NCBI GenBank assembly: GCA_958296235.1
Contig: OY282457.1
Span: 1,364,501 to 1,428,500 of the forward strand
Length of the DNA stretch: 64,000 nt
Direction: 5' to 3'
DNA from: an uncultured Candidatus Binatia bacterium
GTDB taxonomy: Bacteria; Desulfobacterota; Binatia; Bin18
The position numbers and the translations under genes are program-made. Positions 33,754-41,237 of this stretch are shown here, one piece after another; position 1 is the first letter of the stretch, and each line of letters opens with the position of its first letter. Below the pieces are notes generated by a model. It saw only the letters and a list, made by a program, of their open reading frames with translations, was not told the origin of the DNA and made no database searches.

Positions 33754-33779
33754 GTCGGATTACGCTTCGCTAATCCGAC
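33754..33779. repeat. Perfect palindromic intergenic repeat (REP-like)
   Basis: GTCGGATTA, loop CGCTTCGC, TAATCCGAC: a perfect 9-bp stem. Sequences of this form (GTCGGATTAGCGAAGCGTAATCCGAC on the other strand in two halves) recur in many bacterial genomes as short palindromic repeats. It lies 8 bp past the stop of the HNH gene. The rest of the 189-bp spacer 33599-33787 holds only an imperfect stem near 33658-33680. Confidence 0.85.
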
Positions 33780-33787
33780 CTACGGGA

Positions 33788-34690
33788 CTATAAAATTGGC
33801 AACTTCCGATCAGTCTCCTGGCCTCGATTGAACCAGCCATTATCGGGGCCGATCATGAGAAACCCATCGACGTAGCTTATTTCTCCTCCATACCTGTCGC
33901 CCAAGGCAATCGACCCTAAAGTTTTTAACATGTATCGTTCGCGAGTATTCAGCTTTCCTTCTTCATCTTTTCCTAAAGCTCTATCACGCTCAAAAGAGAA
34001 CAATCCGACTGAACCAAAAACACCGCTACCACCGCCACAGTCGTAACATTCCACCATTTCGACTCCCGATGGGGAAGTGGCAACGTGTGAGTACATAAAG
34101 AACTGTCTTCCAGAACCTACCCATTCCACCCATGATCTTCCATTACGATCATTGATGTTAAATTCACCATAGAATCGATTACTTCGATTTGCAGAAACAA
34201 TATCCACACCGACTATTGTTTCTGTGCTGTCAGATATCCAGCCTAGCAACTCGCGAATTATCAAGGGATTAACGAACTCCTCACGGCAAAACGAATATCG
34301 GCTTTGCTCAAGAGAAGATGGCATACCACCTTCTGACGATCCCAGAACATAGCTCACATTGCGAACGGCAAGACGTTCGATGTCCTCTTTGGATGCGAGA
34401 TTCTGAAGAGTGTCGGCAATTTCTTTTGGTATAGAGGACACTTCAAACGGCTTCGCGCATTTTTCATACCAAGCATCTCGTGCTTCTTGAATCTGCTTGC
34501 GCATCTGTGGATTGGCTCCGTACTTCACATGGCAGGAAGGACAGAGTGGGGCGGCGTTATCCTCGGTATCTGCTCCTCCTTCTACCTGCGGAATGATGTG
34601 ATGGACCTCCACGGGGAAGGAGTGGCATATACAGCACTTATTCAGTGCGCGTTTACGAACCTTCGTTTTTAGTGCTTCTGAGAAAGGCAT
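33788..34690 (-). CDS. HNH endonuclease-domain protein
   Basis: The 300-residue protein has an N-terminal HNH nuclease domain: KCCICHSFPVEVHHIIPQ, then DTEDNAAPLCPSCHVKYG, supplying the zinc cysteines and the catalytic His-His/Asn. The C-terminal 200 residues (after about 85) are unlike any family I know; they contain IVGVDIVSANRSNRFYGEF and a YDCGGGSGVFGSVG loop. Solo HNH proteins occur in mobile or defence contexts. GGAG 7 nt upstream supports the ATG at 34690. Its lower GC than the flanking cupin and tal-pgi genes, and the palindromic repeat at its 3' end, suggest insertion. Confidence 0.8.
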   Translation of the reverse strand: MPFSEALKTKVRKRALNKCCICHSFPVEVHHIIPQVEGGADTEDNAAPLCPSCHVKYGANPQMRKQIQEARDAWYEKCAKPFEVSSIPKEIADTLQNLASKEDIERLAVRNVSYVLGSSEGGMPSSLEQSRYSFCREEFVNPLIIRELLGWISDSTETIVGVDIVSANRSNRFYGEFNINDRNGRSWVEWVGSGRQFFMYSHVATSPSGVEMVECYDCGGGSGVFGSVGLFSFERDRALGKDEEGKLNTRERYMLKTLGSIALGDRYGGEISYVDGFLMIGPDNGWFNRGQETDRKLPIL

Positions 34691-34784
34691 CTTAAACTCC
34701 ATGAATGATGTCGGACGTGGTCTGACCGAGTACAGCTTAGAAGGCAAGACCAGGGCTGGCTGGAAACCCGTACTCCCAGAGGGT

Positions 34785-35258
34785 TCAGTCGGGCATGGCG
34801 GATTGCGCGCCCGCGGCCTGAGCGAGCCGGCCCTCTTGCTGAGAGACGGCCTGGGGACGGTCGCGCTCGGCGTCGACGATACAGAAAAAACCGAATGGTT
34901 CATCGCCGCCGGCCAGAAACTGATGGGGAGTCCAGGGAGCAACGTACACGGTATCAAGCGCCTGCATCTCCCAGGCTTGATCGTTCAGCACTACCTGCCC
35001 CTGCCCGCGCACGGCGATCACCACGTGCGCGTGGGCGTGTTTCTCCAAACTGGAGTAGCCGCCCGGTTCGATTTCAAAATAGCGTAGATGAAAGCTGGTC
35101 TCTTCGGCCTGTTTGCCGACCAGAACTTGGCGGATAATATGCTTCCACTCTCGTCCCGCCTCCTGTCCCTGCTTGTAGGCTTCGCATTCGACCTCAGACC
35201 AGGTGTACGAACCGGGGTCTTTTTGCGCCCGCATGAGACGGCTTTTGGGAACGGACAT
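34785..35258 (-). CDS. Cupin-domain protein
   Basis: The 157-residue single cupin. Motif 1 is YSSLEKHAHAHVVIAVRGQGQV (histidines at the metal site) and motif 2 is VYVAPWTPHQFLAGGDEPFGFF. Such proteins are dioxygenases, isomerases or sensors; the reaction is not deducible. It starts 8 nt after the alcohol dehydrogenase gene and both are on the minus strand, so it probably acts in the same pathway, for example on a sugar or polyol product. AAGGAAGG immediately precedes the ATG. Confidence 0.87.
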   Translation of the reverse strand: MSVPKSRLMRAQKDPGSYTWSEVECEAYKQGQEAGREWKHIIRQVLVGKQAEETSFHLRYFEIEPGGYSSLEKHAHAHVVIAVRGQGQVVLNDQAWEMQALDTVYVAPWTPHQFLAGGDEPFGFFCIVDAERDRPQAVSQQEGRLAQAAGAQSAMPD

Positions 35259-35266
35259 GACCTTCC

Positions 35267-36310
35267 TTAGGCAAACTCAATAATCGTCTTGAGTGAGTCT
35301 CGCGCGTCAGCCGCGTTGCGATAGGCAGCGTGGAGTTGCTCAAATGGGAAACGATGGGTGATGAATTTCTCGGCCGTAATAACGCCGTCCTGAACCAGTC
35401 GAAGCGCCTCGCGGGTATCGTTCGGCCCGCACGAATAGCTGGGGATCAGGCCGACTTCGTTAAAATACAGATCGTTGGGCGAGAGGGTCAGGCTGTCCTC
35501 GGGTTTACTGGCCGTAAACAACACCACGGTTCCGCCTCTGGCCGCACAGCGCAGGCCGAGATGCATGGCTGCGATCGAGCCCGGTCCGACAATGACGACC
35601 TCAGCCATCTCGCCCTGGGTGTACTCCCGTAGCGCGGCCTCGATATTTCCGTCTTTCACCGCGTGCGGATTCAGCGCGAGATCAGCTCCAAGTTCACGCG
35701 CCTTTGTGCAGCGGTAGGGGACGAAATCGGTTCCAATGATGGTTCGAGCCCCGGCATGTTTTGCCAGGGCGACATGCAACTGTCCCATGATGCCAAGGCC
35801 AATCACAAAGACGCTGTCGCCGGCCTGAAACCCCGAGCGCCGCAGGGATTTGACCGCACAGGCCGCGGGTTCAACCAAAGAGCCGTCGGCAAACGACATC
35901 TGCTCAGGCAGGCGTAATGTATCGCCGGATAAATTGTCCTTGGGCACCACAAAGTATTCAGCCATGCCGCCGGGAACAATTTTTGTTGCCCGCCAGGTTG
36001 GACACTGGACAAACTCGCCGCGTTGACACGCCCGGCACGAAAAACACGGCGCGTGATGATGGACAAACACCCGGTCTCCGGCCTGAAAGTCTGCCACTCC
36101 CTCGCCGACTTCAACAATTTCGCCAGCCGGTTCATGCCCAAACACCAGCGGGGCCTTTTTCTTCATATACCAACCCATCACATCGCCCGAGCAAATCCCG
36201 CACGTTCGAGTCTTCACCAAGGCCTCGCCCGGCCCAACCGTGGGAATGGGGTCGTCCTCAAAACGAATATCAGTTGAATCGTACAAACGAGCGACTTTCA
36301 TAGTGGGCAT
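35267..36310 (-). CDS. Zinc-dependent medium-chain alcohol dehydrogenase
   Basis: The 347-residue MDR dehydrogenase, sorbitol/threonine dehydrogenase-like. The catalytic zinc site is in TCGICSGDV and VFGHEPAGEI, the structural zinc site in CFSCRACQRGEFVQC, and the NAD(P) fold in VIGLGIMGQLHVALAK. It oxidises a secondary alcohol or polyol in the cytoplasm. The ATG at 36310 and another at 36301 are both possible; AAAGGAAG lies 11 nt before the first. It is co-transcribed with the cupin. Confidence 0.92.
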   Translation of the reverse strand: MPTMKVARLYDSTDIRFEDDPIPTVGPGEALVKTRTCGICSGDVMGWYMKKKAPLVFGHEPAGEIVEVGEGVADFQAGDRVFVHHHAPCFSCRACQRGEFVQCPTWRATKIVPGGMAEYFVVPKDNLSGDTLRLPEQMSFADGSLVEPAACAVKSLRRSGFQAGDSVFVIGLGIMGQLHVALAKHAGARTIIGTDFVPYRCTKARELGADLALNPHAVKDGNIEAALREYTQGEMAEVVIVGPGSIAAMHLGLRCAARGGTVVLFTASKPEDSLTLSPNDLYFNEVGLIPSYSCGPNDTREALRLVQDGVITAEKFITHRFPFEQLHAAYRNAADARDSLKTIIEFA

Positions 36311-36390
36311 AGTGACAGCGGCTTCCTTTCTGCGTCGTACCCTGGACCATTATGTCAGGAGAGGATTTCACGGCAAGCCGGACGGAGTTC

Positions 36391-36420
36391 TTGCGACATC
36401 ACTCGAAGAGAGGTTATACT
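36391..36420 (+). promoter_or_regulatory. Promoter of the MazEF-like module, near-leaderless
   Basis: TTGCGA at 36391-36396, 18-bp spacer, TATACT at 36415-36420. A start 7 nt downstream of the -10 falls on or beside the A of the antitoxin ATG (36427), so the transcript would have no leader. No Shine-Dalgarno sits in front of that ATG, which agrees. Confidence 0.6.
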
Positions 36421-36426
36421 TTTAGT

Positions 36427-36663
36427 ATGAAAACGGCAATCTCAATTCCTGATTCTGTGTATACGGAAGCGGAACGTCTCGCCCAACACCTCGGAAAATC
36501 TCGCAGTCAGTTGTATAGTGAGGCGGTTGCGGAATATGTCGCCCGTCACGATACCGAGACACTTACAGAGGCGATGAACAAGGTATGTGACGCTGTTGAT
36601 GCCCATTCCGACCCTGCCTTTTCAGCCGTGACTCGACGCGTTCTCGAACAGAGCGAATGGTAG
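36427..36663 (+). CDS. Ribbon-helix-helix antitoxin (MazE/ChpI-like)
   Basis: The 78-residue antitoxin: KTAISIPDSVYTEAERLAQHLGKSRSQLYSEAV is a ribbon-helix-helix DNA-binding domain, followed by an acidic toxin-binding tail. It pairs with the MazF-like gene, whose start lies inside its last codons (7-nt overlap). The ATG at 36427 gives exactly the family domain; an upstream in-frame ATG at 36352 would add 25 residues spanning the promoter and is rejected. Confidence 0.88.
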   Translation: MKTAISIPDSVYTEAERLAQHLGKSRSQLYSEAVAEYVARHDTETLTEAMNKVCDAVDAHSDPAFSAVTRRVLEQSEW

Positions 36664-37001
36664 TAGCTCAGGGTGAAGTCTGGTGGGCTGACTTGCCCAG
36701 TCCGGTGGGTTCAGGCCCTGGCTTTCGGCGGCCCGTGCTCGTGGTCCAGGGAGAGTCGCTCAACCGGAGTCGGCTCGCCACAGTCATTTGTGTTCCGCTG
36801 ACGAGCAATCTCCGCTGGGCCAATGCTCCAGGAAATGTGTTGCTGCCGGCGCGCAGCACTCGGCTTCCCAAAGATTCCGTTGCCAATGTTTCTCAAATCC
36901 TGACGCTTGATCGAACACTCTTAACCGAACGGGTCGGACATATTTCCCGACGCCAAGTTGAATCCGTCCTTCTGGGGATTGACCTCATTTTACGGCGCTA
37001 A
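36657..37001 (+). CDS. MazF/PemK family endoribonuclease toxin
   Basis: The 114-residue toxin has the PemK fold: QGEVWWADLPSPVGSGPGFRRPVLVVQ at the start with the catalytic arginine, ATVICVPLTSNLRWANAPGNV with the catalytic threonine/serine region, and SVANVSQILTLDRTLL. MazF cuts single-stranded mRNA at short motifs. Translation is coupled to the antitoxin. Its 3' end overlaps the end of the convergent AbrB-like remnant by 4 nt. Confidence 0.92.
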   Translation: MVVAQGEVWWADLPSPVGSGPGFRRPVLVVQGESLNRSRLATVICVPLTSNLRWANAPGNVLLPARSTRLPKDSVANVSQILTLDRTLLTERVGHISRRQVESVLLGIDLILRR

Positions 37002-37207
37002 AGAAATACCGGCCTTTCCCCCCAATTCTCTCGTTCAGTTGAAAGATAGTCCCTCAGATAGAGACCCTTCCCGATACCGGCAATGGCCTTGGCGTACTTC
37101 TTTGGCTTAGGGAGCAGGGTAATCGTCTCACCCCGTACAACAACGAGCAGCCGACCGCCGGCCTCTGCCCGTTTTCGCTCAAACACTTTTTCCCATTCCT
37201 GTTTCAA
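36998..37207 (-). pseudogene. AbrB/MraZ-fold (SpoVT-type) remnant
   Basis: The 69-residue frame starts at a TTG without a ribosome site. GGRLLVVVRGETITLLPKPKKYAKAIAGIGKGLY and STERENW match the C-terminal half of AbrB-type antitoxins. The N-terminal swapped-hairpin strand with its IPKxxR motif is missing and is replaced by a charged helix (EWEKVFERKRAEA). It begins about 20 nt after the HTH gene. It is either a broken antitoxin or a C-terminal domain kept for toxin binding. No PIN toxin is adjacent. Confidence 0.45.
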
Positions 37208-37224
37208 CCGGGAGGCCAGTAGCC

Positions 37225-37629
37225 CTACGACACTCCAGCCTCCCCTGCGGAGTGACGGAGATCAAGGCTCAAATCTAATCGATCATACGGAACGACCGGC
37301 GCGCGCGCGTTGCCGTGAGTTGTACTTGGCCGGAATTCGACGAGGCCGACCTGACGCAGGTACTCAAGATCGCCACTCACGTTCTTTACCTCTCGCCTAA
37401 GGAGCGAGGCTAATGCGCGGACTGACTGCGGGTGTTTCTCAGCCACTACCCACAGAAGGGTGAGACGCTTTGGCGTCAGGCATTTCCGGAAGGTTTCGAT
37501 ATCAACGAAGAAGAGAGACTCCTCTGCCGGTAGAGTGGATTTCTCTTCTGTTCGTCGAAAGATAGACTGCATTTCTTTTTTATTCTCTTCCCAGCTCTTG
37601 ATCCCGACCTTCACACGTCTGACTTTCAT
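37225..37629 (-). CDS. Winged-helix antitoxin-like protein (HVO_A0114/TumA type)
   Basis: The 134-residue protein has a winged helix: LTPKRLTLLWVVAEKHPQSVRALASLLRREVKNVSGDLEYL, then GLVEFRPSTTHGN. This is the HVO_A0114-like regulator type that sits beside DUF6516 toxins. It overlaps the end of the toxin gene by 4 nt (ATGA), so translation is coupled. It probably neutralises DUF6516 and represses the shared promoter at 37934-37962. The DNA-recognition helix has several basic residues. Confidence 0.78.
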   Translation of the reverse strand: MKVRRVKVGIKSWEENKKEMQSIFRRTEEKSTLPAEESLFFVDIETFRKCLTPKRLTLLWVVAEKHPQSVRALASLLRREVKNVSGDLEYLRQVGLVEFRPSTTHGNARAPVVPYDRLDLSLDLRHSAGEAGVS

Positions 37630-37922
37630 AATTCACCTCGGAGAACGGCTTCTACATCCCTGACAAAAGTGTTCCATAATTGTTCAGGACTCGTAAAAAG
37701 ATACGGTTCCTCCTTTCCACGGATGTGGCGGTGATGTGGTTTGCCTGGATGAATATCGTACAGGACGATTATTTCTTGTGTCCGGGGATTTCCGAGATAA
37801 CAGCGATATCGAACGCCTTCAGGATAATCTGAACTCTCAGGGACAATCCGAATATCAACTTCTAACAGAAGATACTCTCGAAGTTGGACTTTACGGTGAA
37901 AAGGTCCACCTGAAAGATTCAT
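37626..37922 (-). CDS. DUF6516 (TumE-like) toxin
   Basis: The 98-residue protein belongs to the DUF6516 toxin group. VRYRCYLGNPRTQEIIVLYDIHPGKPHHRHIRGKEEPY has the basic/histidine-rich core, and a C-terminal helix ends FVRDVEAVLRGEL. The family is regarded as an RNase-like toxin, on genetic association more than biochemistry. It is the first gene of the pair. The promoter hexamers lie so close that the mRNA would carry only a few leader bases. Confidence 0.78.
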   Translation of the reverse strand: MNLSGGPFHRKVQLREYLLLEVDIRIVPESSDYPEGVRYRCYLGNPRTQEIIVLYDIHPGKPHHRHIRGKEEPYLFTSPEQLWNTFVRDVEAVLRGEL

Positions 37923-37933
37923 ATTTCGTTGGC

Positions 37934-37962
37934 ATTATATACCTACAAAACTGGCCTATCAA
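37934..37962 (-). promoter_or_regulatory. Strong promoter of the DUF6516/HTH module
   Basis: On the minus strand TTGATA (37962-37957), exact 17-bp spacer, TATAAT (37939-37934). Transcription would start near 37927, about 5 nt before the toxin ATG at 37922. This is the best consensus promoter I see in the window. Confidence 0.75.
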
Positions 37963-37970
37963 GCAAGTCG

Positions 37971-38393
37971 CTACGGCCCACCCGTCACATAAGTAGCGAG
38001 GTTGACCGGACCCAGCGGGGCAGCCAGGGCGGCCAGGCGGGTCATTTCCTGGCGGAAGCGCGGGCCGTGGTGCACGTTGGTCGCCGCATGGACCATTTCG
38101 TGCAGCAGGATGCCTTCCCCTTTGGGGAAGGGAAAAGCCTCCAACAAAATTCGGCGGCGTTTCTTGTCGCAGTAGCCAGCTATGTATTTGCTCATTTCAA
38201 CTGGAACCCCAGGGACGATGAGCGGGTCGTGGAGCGTAATACGGTATGCGGGCAGCGTATTGGCGAAGTACTGGCGGTTGAAATACGCGAAGTGTCGCTG
38301 GTACTGCTCCTGCCACTCGGCGAGTTGGGTGGCAGTGGCCCTGTGGCGCTTGCGGTCTTTCCAGGTAGAAAGAGTGGAGCGGGTGGCTCCCAT
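37971..38393 (-). CDS. SprT-like metalloprotease-domain protein
   Basis: The 140-residue zinc-protease-like protein. HFAYFNRQYFANTLP begins the domain, and the active-site helix is ILLHEMVHAATNVHHGPRFRQEM, an HExxH with a third ligand further on. SprT/Spartan relatives process DNA-protein crosslinks in eukaryotes; the bacterial role is not settled. This protein lacks a DNA-binding extension. The upstream noncoding sequence has a 9-bp stem (38446-38466). Confidence 0.82.
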   Translation of the reverse strand: MGATRSTLSTWKDRKRHRATATQLAEWQEQYQRHFAYFNRQYFANTLPAYRITLHDPLIVPGVPVEMSKYIAGYCDKKRRRILLEAFPFPKGEGILLHEMVHAATNVHHGPRFRQEMTRLAALAAPLGPVNLATYVTGGP

Positions 38394-38445
38394 GTATTTT
38401 TCCTGCCGTGGTCTGCGGTTGTATGGGGAGAGAGAAGAACCCTCG

Positions 38446-38466
38446 CCCTCTCCCAGGGGGAGAGGG
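38446..38466. repeat. 9-bp perfect hairpin between HpnH and SprT-like genes
   Basis: CCCTCTCCC, AGG loop, GGGAGAGGG. No T-run follows on either strand, so it is not a classical terminator. Such C/G-rich stems are frequent intergenic repeats in GC-rich bacteria. Confidence 0.6.
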
Positions 38467-38490
38467 AAACGAGATACGGCCGGGAAGGGC

Positions 38491-39489
38491 CTAGGCCGCC
38501 ATCATCCACTTGGCCATGCGCAGCATGTCCTGTGGGCTCTCGGGCAGTTTGCGTATGACCGAGGCTTCAAAGCCGGAGTGCATGAGACAGTTCTGACACA
38601 AGGCGTCTTCGCGTTTTTCCCAATAGTCCCAATCCACCCCGTTCCAGAATTCGTCCCAGGTCTTGAAGTATTTCTTGCCGATTAAATAGCACGGATCCTT
38701 CCAGCCAAAGGGTGTCCGGGTGACATTGCCCCACGGCGTACAGGAATAGTCGCGCTCGCCGGCGGCGAATTCGAGGAACAGCGGGGTCAGCGCAATCTTG
38801 TAGCGCTCGGACAGTTTCAGCACGTGTTTGAACTTCTGGTGGATCTCGTCCCGATACAGAAAACGGTTGGCCTCAAGCGCCTGGTAATGATAGCCGGGCG
38901 AAATCATGATGCCGTCCACTCCCAGCCCGGTCAGCATCTCGCACATCTCTTCGATCTCTTCCATGCTGGTTTCACGGAACACCGTGGTGTTGGTATACAT
39001 GGAATACCCGAGTTGTTTGCCGCGCTCGATCATTTCAACGGCCTTGTCAAAGACGCCCGGCTTGTCACACACAAAGTCGTGGGTGTCACGCATGCCATCC
39101 AGATGCACGTTAATGGATAGGCGTTTATGCGGTTTCCCTTTGGCGTAAAAGCGTTCCAGCAAAATCCCGTTGGTACACAGATAGATGTGACGCTTGCGGT
39201 CAATAATGCCCTCGATAAGTTCCGGCAGATCCGGATACACGGTCGGTTCTCCGCCACAAATCGACACCACCGGCGCGCCGGACTGATCCACCGCCTCAAA
39301 GCATTGCGCTAAAGAGAGTCGATCTTTGAGGTCGCCCTGGTGTCGTTCCGGCGTACAGCCCACACAGGCCAGATTGCAGGTGTATAAGGGCTCAAGCATG
39401 AGCACGACAGGATAACGAGACTGGCCGTTCAGCTTGTTCTTGAGCTGCCATTTGATCATGTCGGTCGTGATGTGTAATGGAAACCGCAT
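38491..39489 (-). CDS. hpnH: HpnH, adenosyl-hopene transferase (radical SAM)
   Basis: The 332-residue radical SAM enzyme adds 5'-deoxyadenosine to diploptene in the first step of extended hopanoid synthesis. The cluster cysteines are in LYTCNLACVGCTPERHQG, followed by VSICGGEPTVYPDLPELI (SAM-binding GGEP) and SINVHLDGMRDTHDF. The C-terminal cysteine region reads CLMHSGFEASVI. No other hopanoid gene is nearby. GGAGGAC lies 9 nt before the ATG at 39489; an upstream in-frame start adds 19 residues without family support. Confidence 0.93.
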   Translation of the reverse strand: MRFPLHITTDMIKWQLKNKLNGQSRYPVVLMLEPLYTCNLACVGCTPERHQGDLKDRLSLAQCFEAVDQSGAPVVSICGGEPTVYPDLPELIEGIIDRKRHIYLCTNGILLERFYAKGKPHKRLSINVHLDGMRDTHDFVCDKPGVFDKAVEMIERGKQLGYSMYTNTTVFRETSMEEIEEMCEMLTGLGVDGIMISPGYHYQALEANRFLYRDEIHQKFKHVLKLSERYKIALTPLFLEFAAGERDYSCTPWGNVTRTPFGWKDPCYLIGKKYFKTWDEFWNGVDWDYWEKREDALCQNCLMHSGFEASVIRKLPESPQDMLRMAKWMMAA

Positions 39490-39662
39490 ATCCCCCCTTG
39501 TCCTCCTTATCCTTAGCCCGTCAGGCCGTTTGCCCTTCAGCCTCACCGGCTGACCGTCCGGTTAGGGGATAGTACCCATCCGTCTACAAGCTCGCAAGGG
39601 GGAGAGTCTGAACACAGAATTTGGCGCTTTACAAGTTTTCGGGCCTTGGTCACAATAGAACT

Positions 39663-39983
39663 ATGGCAAAGAAGAAGACTGGTGGGCGGGGGAGTGGTGG
39701 TGGACAAGAGAACGCGACGCTCGGAGAGCTGAAAGAGGTGGCGACACGGCTGGGCATTCAGGTCCGAGAGGAAAAGTTGCTGCGCGAAGTTGGGTATCGC
39801 GTCCGGGGCGGCGGCTGTCGCGTGCGCGACCAGGACATCGTCTTCCTCGACCGAGACCGACCGGTGACTGAACGGGTTGACATTCTGCTCGATGAGCTCT
39901 CGCAACGCGAGGTTGACACGCAGGCGCTGTCGCCGTCGCTCCGTCACCTTCTGGCAGGAATAACAGGAGGGCCTCCAGCATGA
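39663..39983 (+). CDS. Uncharacterised small protein coupled to fur
   Basis: I do not recognise a family. The 106-residue product begins with a Lys/Gly-rich flexible tail (AKKKTGGRGSGGG) and continues with an alpha/beta segment TLGELKEVATRLGIQVREEK, GYRVRGGGCRVRDQDIVFLD and two helices with many Asp/Glu-Leu pairs. Its stop codon overlaps the fur start (ATGA), so the two are co-translated. A role in iron or redox control is inference from position only. Confidence 0.65.
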   Translation: MAKKKTGGRGSGGGQENATLGELKEVATRLGIQVREEKLLREVGYRVRGGGCRVRDQDIVFLDRDRPVTERVDILLDELSQREVDTQALSPSLRHLLAGITGGPPA

Positions 39984-40444
39984 GTGAGCGGCTTGACACC
40001 TTTCGGCTCTGGATCAAAGAGCAGGGCCTCAAGGCCACCGCTCAACGAGAGGACATCGCCCGCGTCTTTTTTGCGATCACGCGCCATATCAGTGTGGAAG
40101 AACTCTATAGTGAAGTCCGCCAGGTCAATCCGCGGGTGGGCTATGCGACCGTCTACCGGACCCTCAAATTACTCAAGGAGTGCGGACTTGCCGAGGAGCG
40201 TCATTTTGCCGATGGGCAGGCGCGCTTTGAGAACATTGAAGCCGAACGGCACCACGATCATCTGATCTGCGAACGCTGTGGGCGTATTATCGAATTCGTC
40301 CAGCCCCGGATTGAAGAACTCCAGGAAGAGCTTGCCCGGCGCTACGACTTTGTGGCAACCACGCACAAGATGGAAATCTACGGGATTTGCAAAGACTGCC
40401 GAGAAAGTCTTGACCCGCATCAGGGGCGTTTCTTTAACGGCTAG
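39980..40444 (+). CDS. Fur family transcriptional regulator
   Basis: The 154-residue winged-helix regulator has recognition segment VNPRVGYATVYRTLKLLKECGLAE, metal-binding AERHHDHLICERCGRIIEF, and the structural zinc pairs CERC (around residue 94) and CKDC (around residue 135). It represses iron-uptake genes when Fe(II)-loaded; a Zur or PerR role is possible, but the layout is closest to Fur. Translation starts in the overlap with the preceding gene, with GGAGG about 10 nt before. It converges on tatD with a 4-nt overlap. Confidence 0.9.
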   Translation: MSERLDTFRLWIKEQGLKATAQREDIARVFFAITRHISVEELYSEVRQVNPRVGYATVYRTLKLLKECGLAEERHFADGQARFENIEAERHHDHLICERCGRIIEFVQPRIEELQEELARRYDFVATTHKMEIYGICKDCRESLDPHQGRFFNG

Positions 40445-41220
40445 GCGTCGAGCCGAAAGAGGCGGGCGGTATTGCGCCACGTGGCCTGCGCCACCTCTTC
40501 AAGCGGCGCGGCTTTGAGCTGGGCAATCGTTGCCGCTACCTGGGAAACATACGCCGGTTCGTTCCGCCGGCCGCGGTATGGGACCGGAGCCAAATACGGG
40601 CAATCGGTCTCAATGAGCAGGCGATTCATGGGCACAATGGGCACGACCGCGCGCAATTCCTGCGCATTTTTGAAGGTCACAATCCCACTCAACGACAGAG
40701 ACAAACCAAGCGCGAGCAGGGCCTCGGCTTCCGGTGCAGTGCCGGTAAAGCAGTGCATGACGCCTCGGACTTGGCCGCCGCCTTCCTGGCGGAGAATCTC
40801 AGCCGCTTCAGCGTAGGCCTCACGGACATGTATGGAGAGCGGCAGGTCGAGTTCGAGCGCGAGTTGGATAAAGGCTCGAAAATGCTTCCGCTGCGCTGCA
40901 CGGGGAGCATACTCGTAGTAAAAATCCAAGCCGGTCTCACCTAACCCCACGACCTTGGGCTCCTGAGCCAGGCGGCGCAGGTGGGCATAGGTTTCCGGGG
41001 TAATCGTTTCGGCATTGTGCGGGTGCACCCCAACCGTGGCAAAGACGTCCGGTTGTTCCTGAGCCAGCGCTACGGCTTTTTCGTTATGCCAAAATTCGCC
41101 CGTCGCTCCAATCGTAATAAAACGTCCGATGCCGGCCTGGCGCGCACGGGTCAGAAGCGCAGTCCGGTCTTCGTCAAACTGCGTGTCGGTCAGATGACAG
41201 TGTGAGTCGACCAAACGCAT
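40441..41220 (-). CDS. tatD: TatD family DNase/hydrolase
   Basis: The 259-residue TIM-barrel metal-dependent hydrolase. Metal ligands are in VDSHCHLTD (His-x-His), GLGETGLDFYYE, LPLSIHVREAY, GVMHCFTGT and LIETDCPYLAP. TatD-like proteins act as 3'-5' exonucleases or D-aminoacyl-tRNA deacylases. The ATG at 41220 is chosen because the motif begins at once; upstream in-frame codons lie in metG. It is the last gene of the long operon from pilV, 17 nt after metG. Confidence 0.93.
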   Translation of the reverse strand: MRLVDSHCHLTDTQFDEDRTALLTRARQAGIGRFITIGATGEFWHNEKAVALAQEQPDVFATVGVHPHNAETITPETYAHLRRLAQEPKVVGLGETGLDFYYEYAPRAAQRKHFRAFIQLALELDLPLSIHVREAYAEAAEILRQEGGGQVRGVMHCFTGTAPEAEALLALGLSLSLSGIVTFKNAQELRAVVPIVPMNRLLIETDCPYLAPVPYRGRRNEPAYVSQVAATIAQLKAAPLEEVAQATWRNTARLFRLDA

Positions 41221-41237
41221 AGTCGGCGTCCCCGCCC

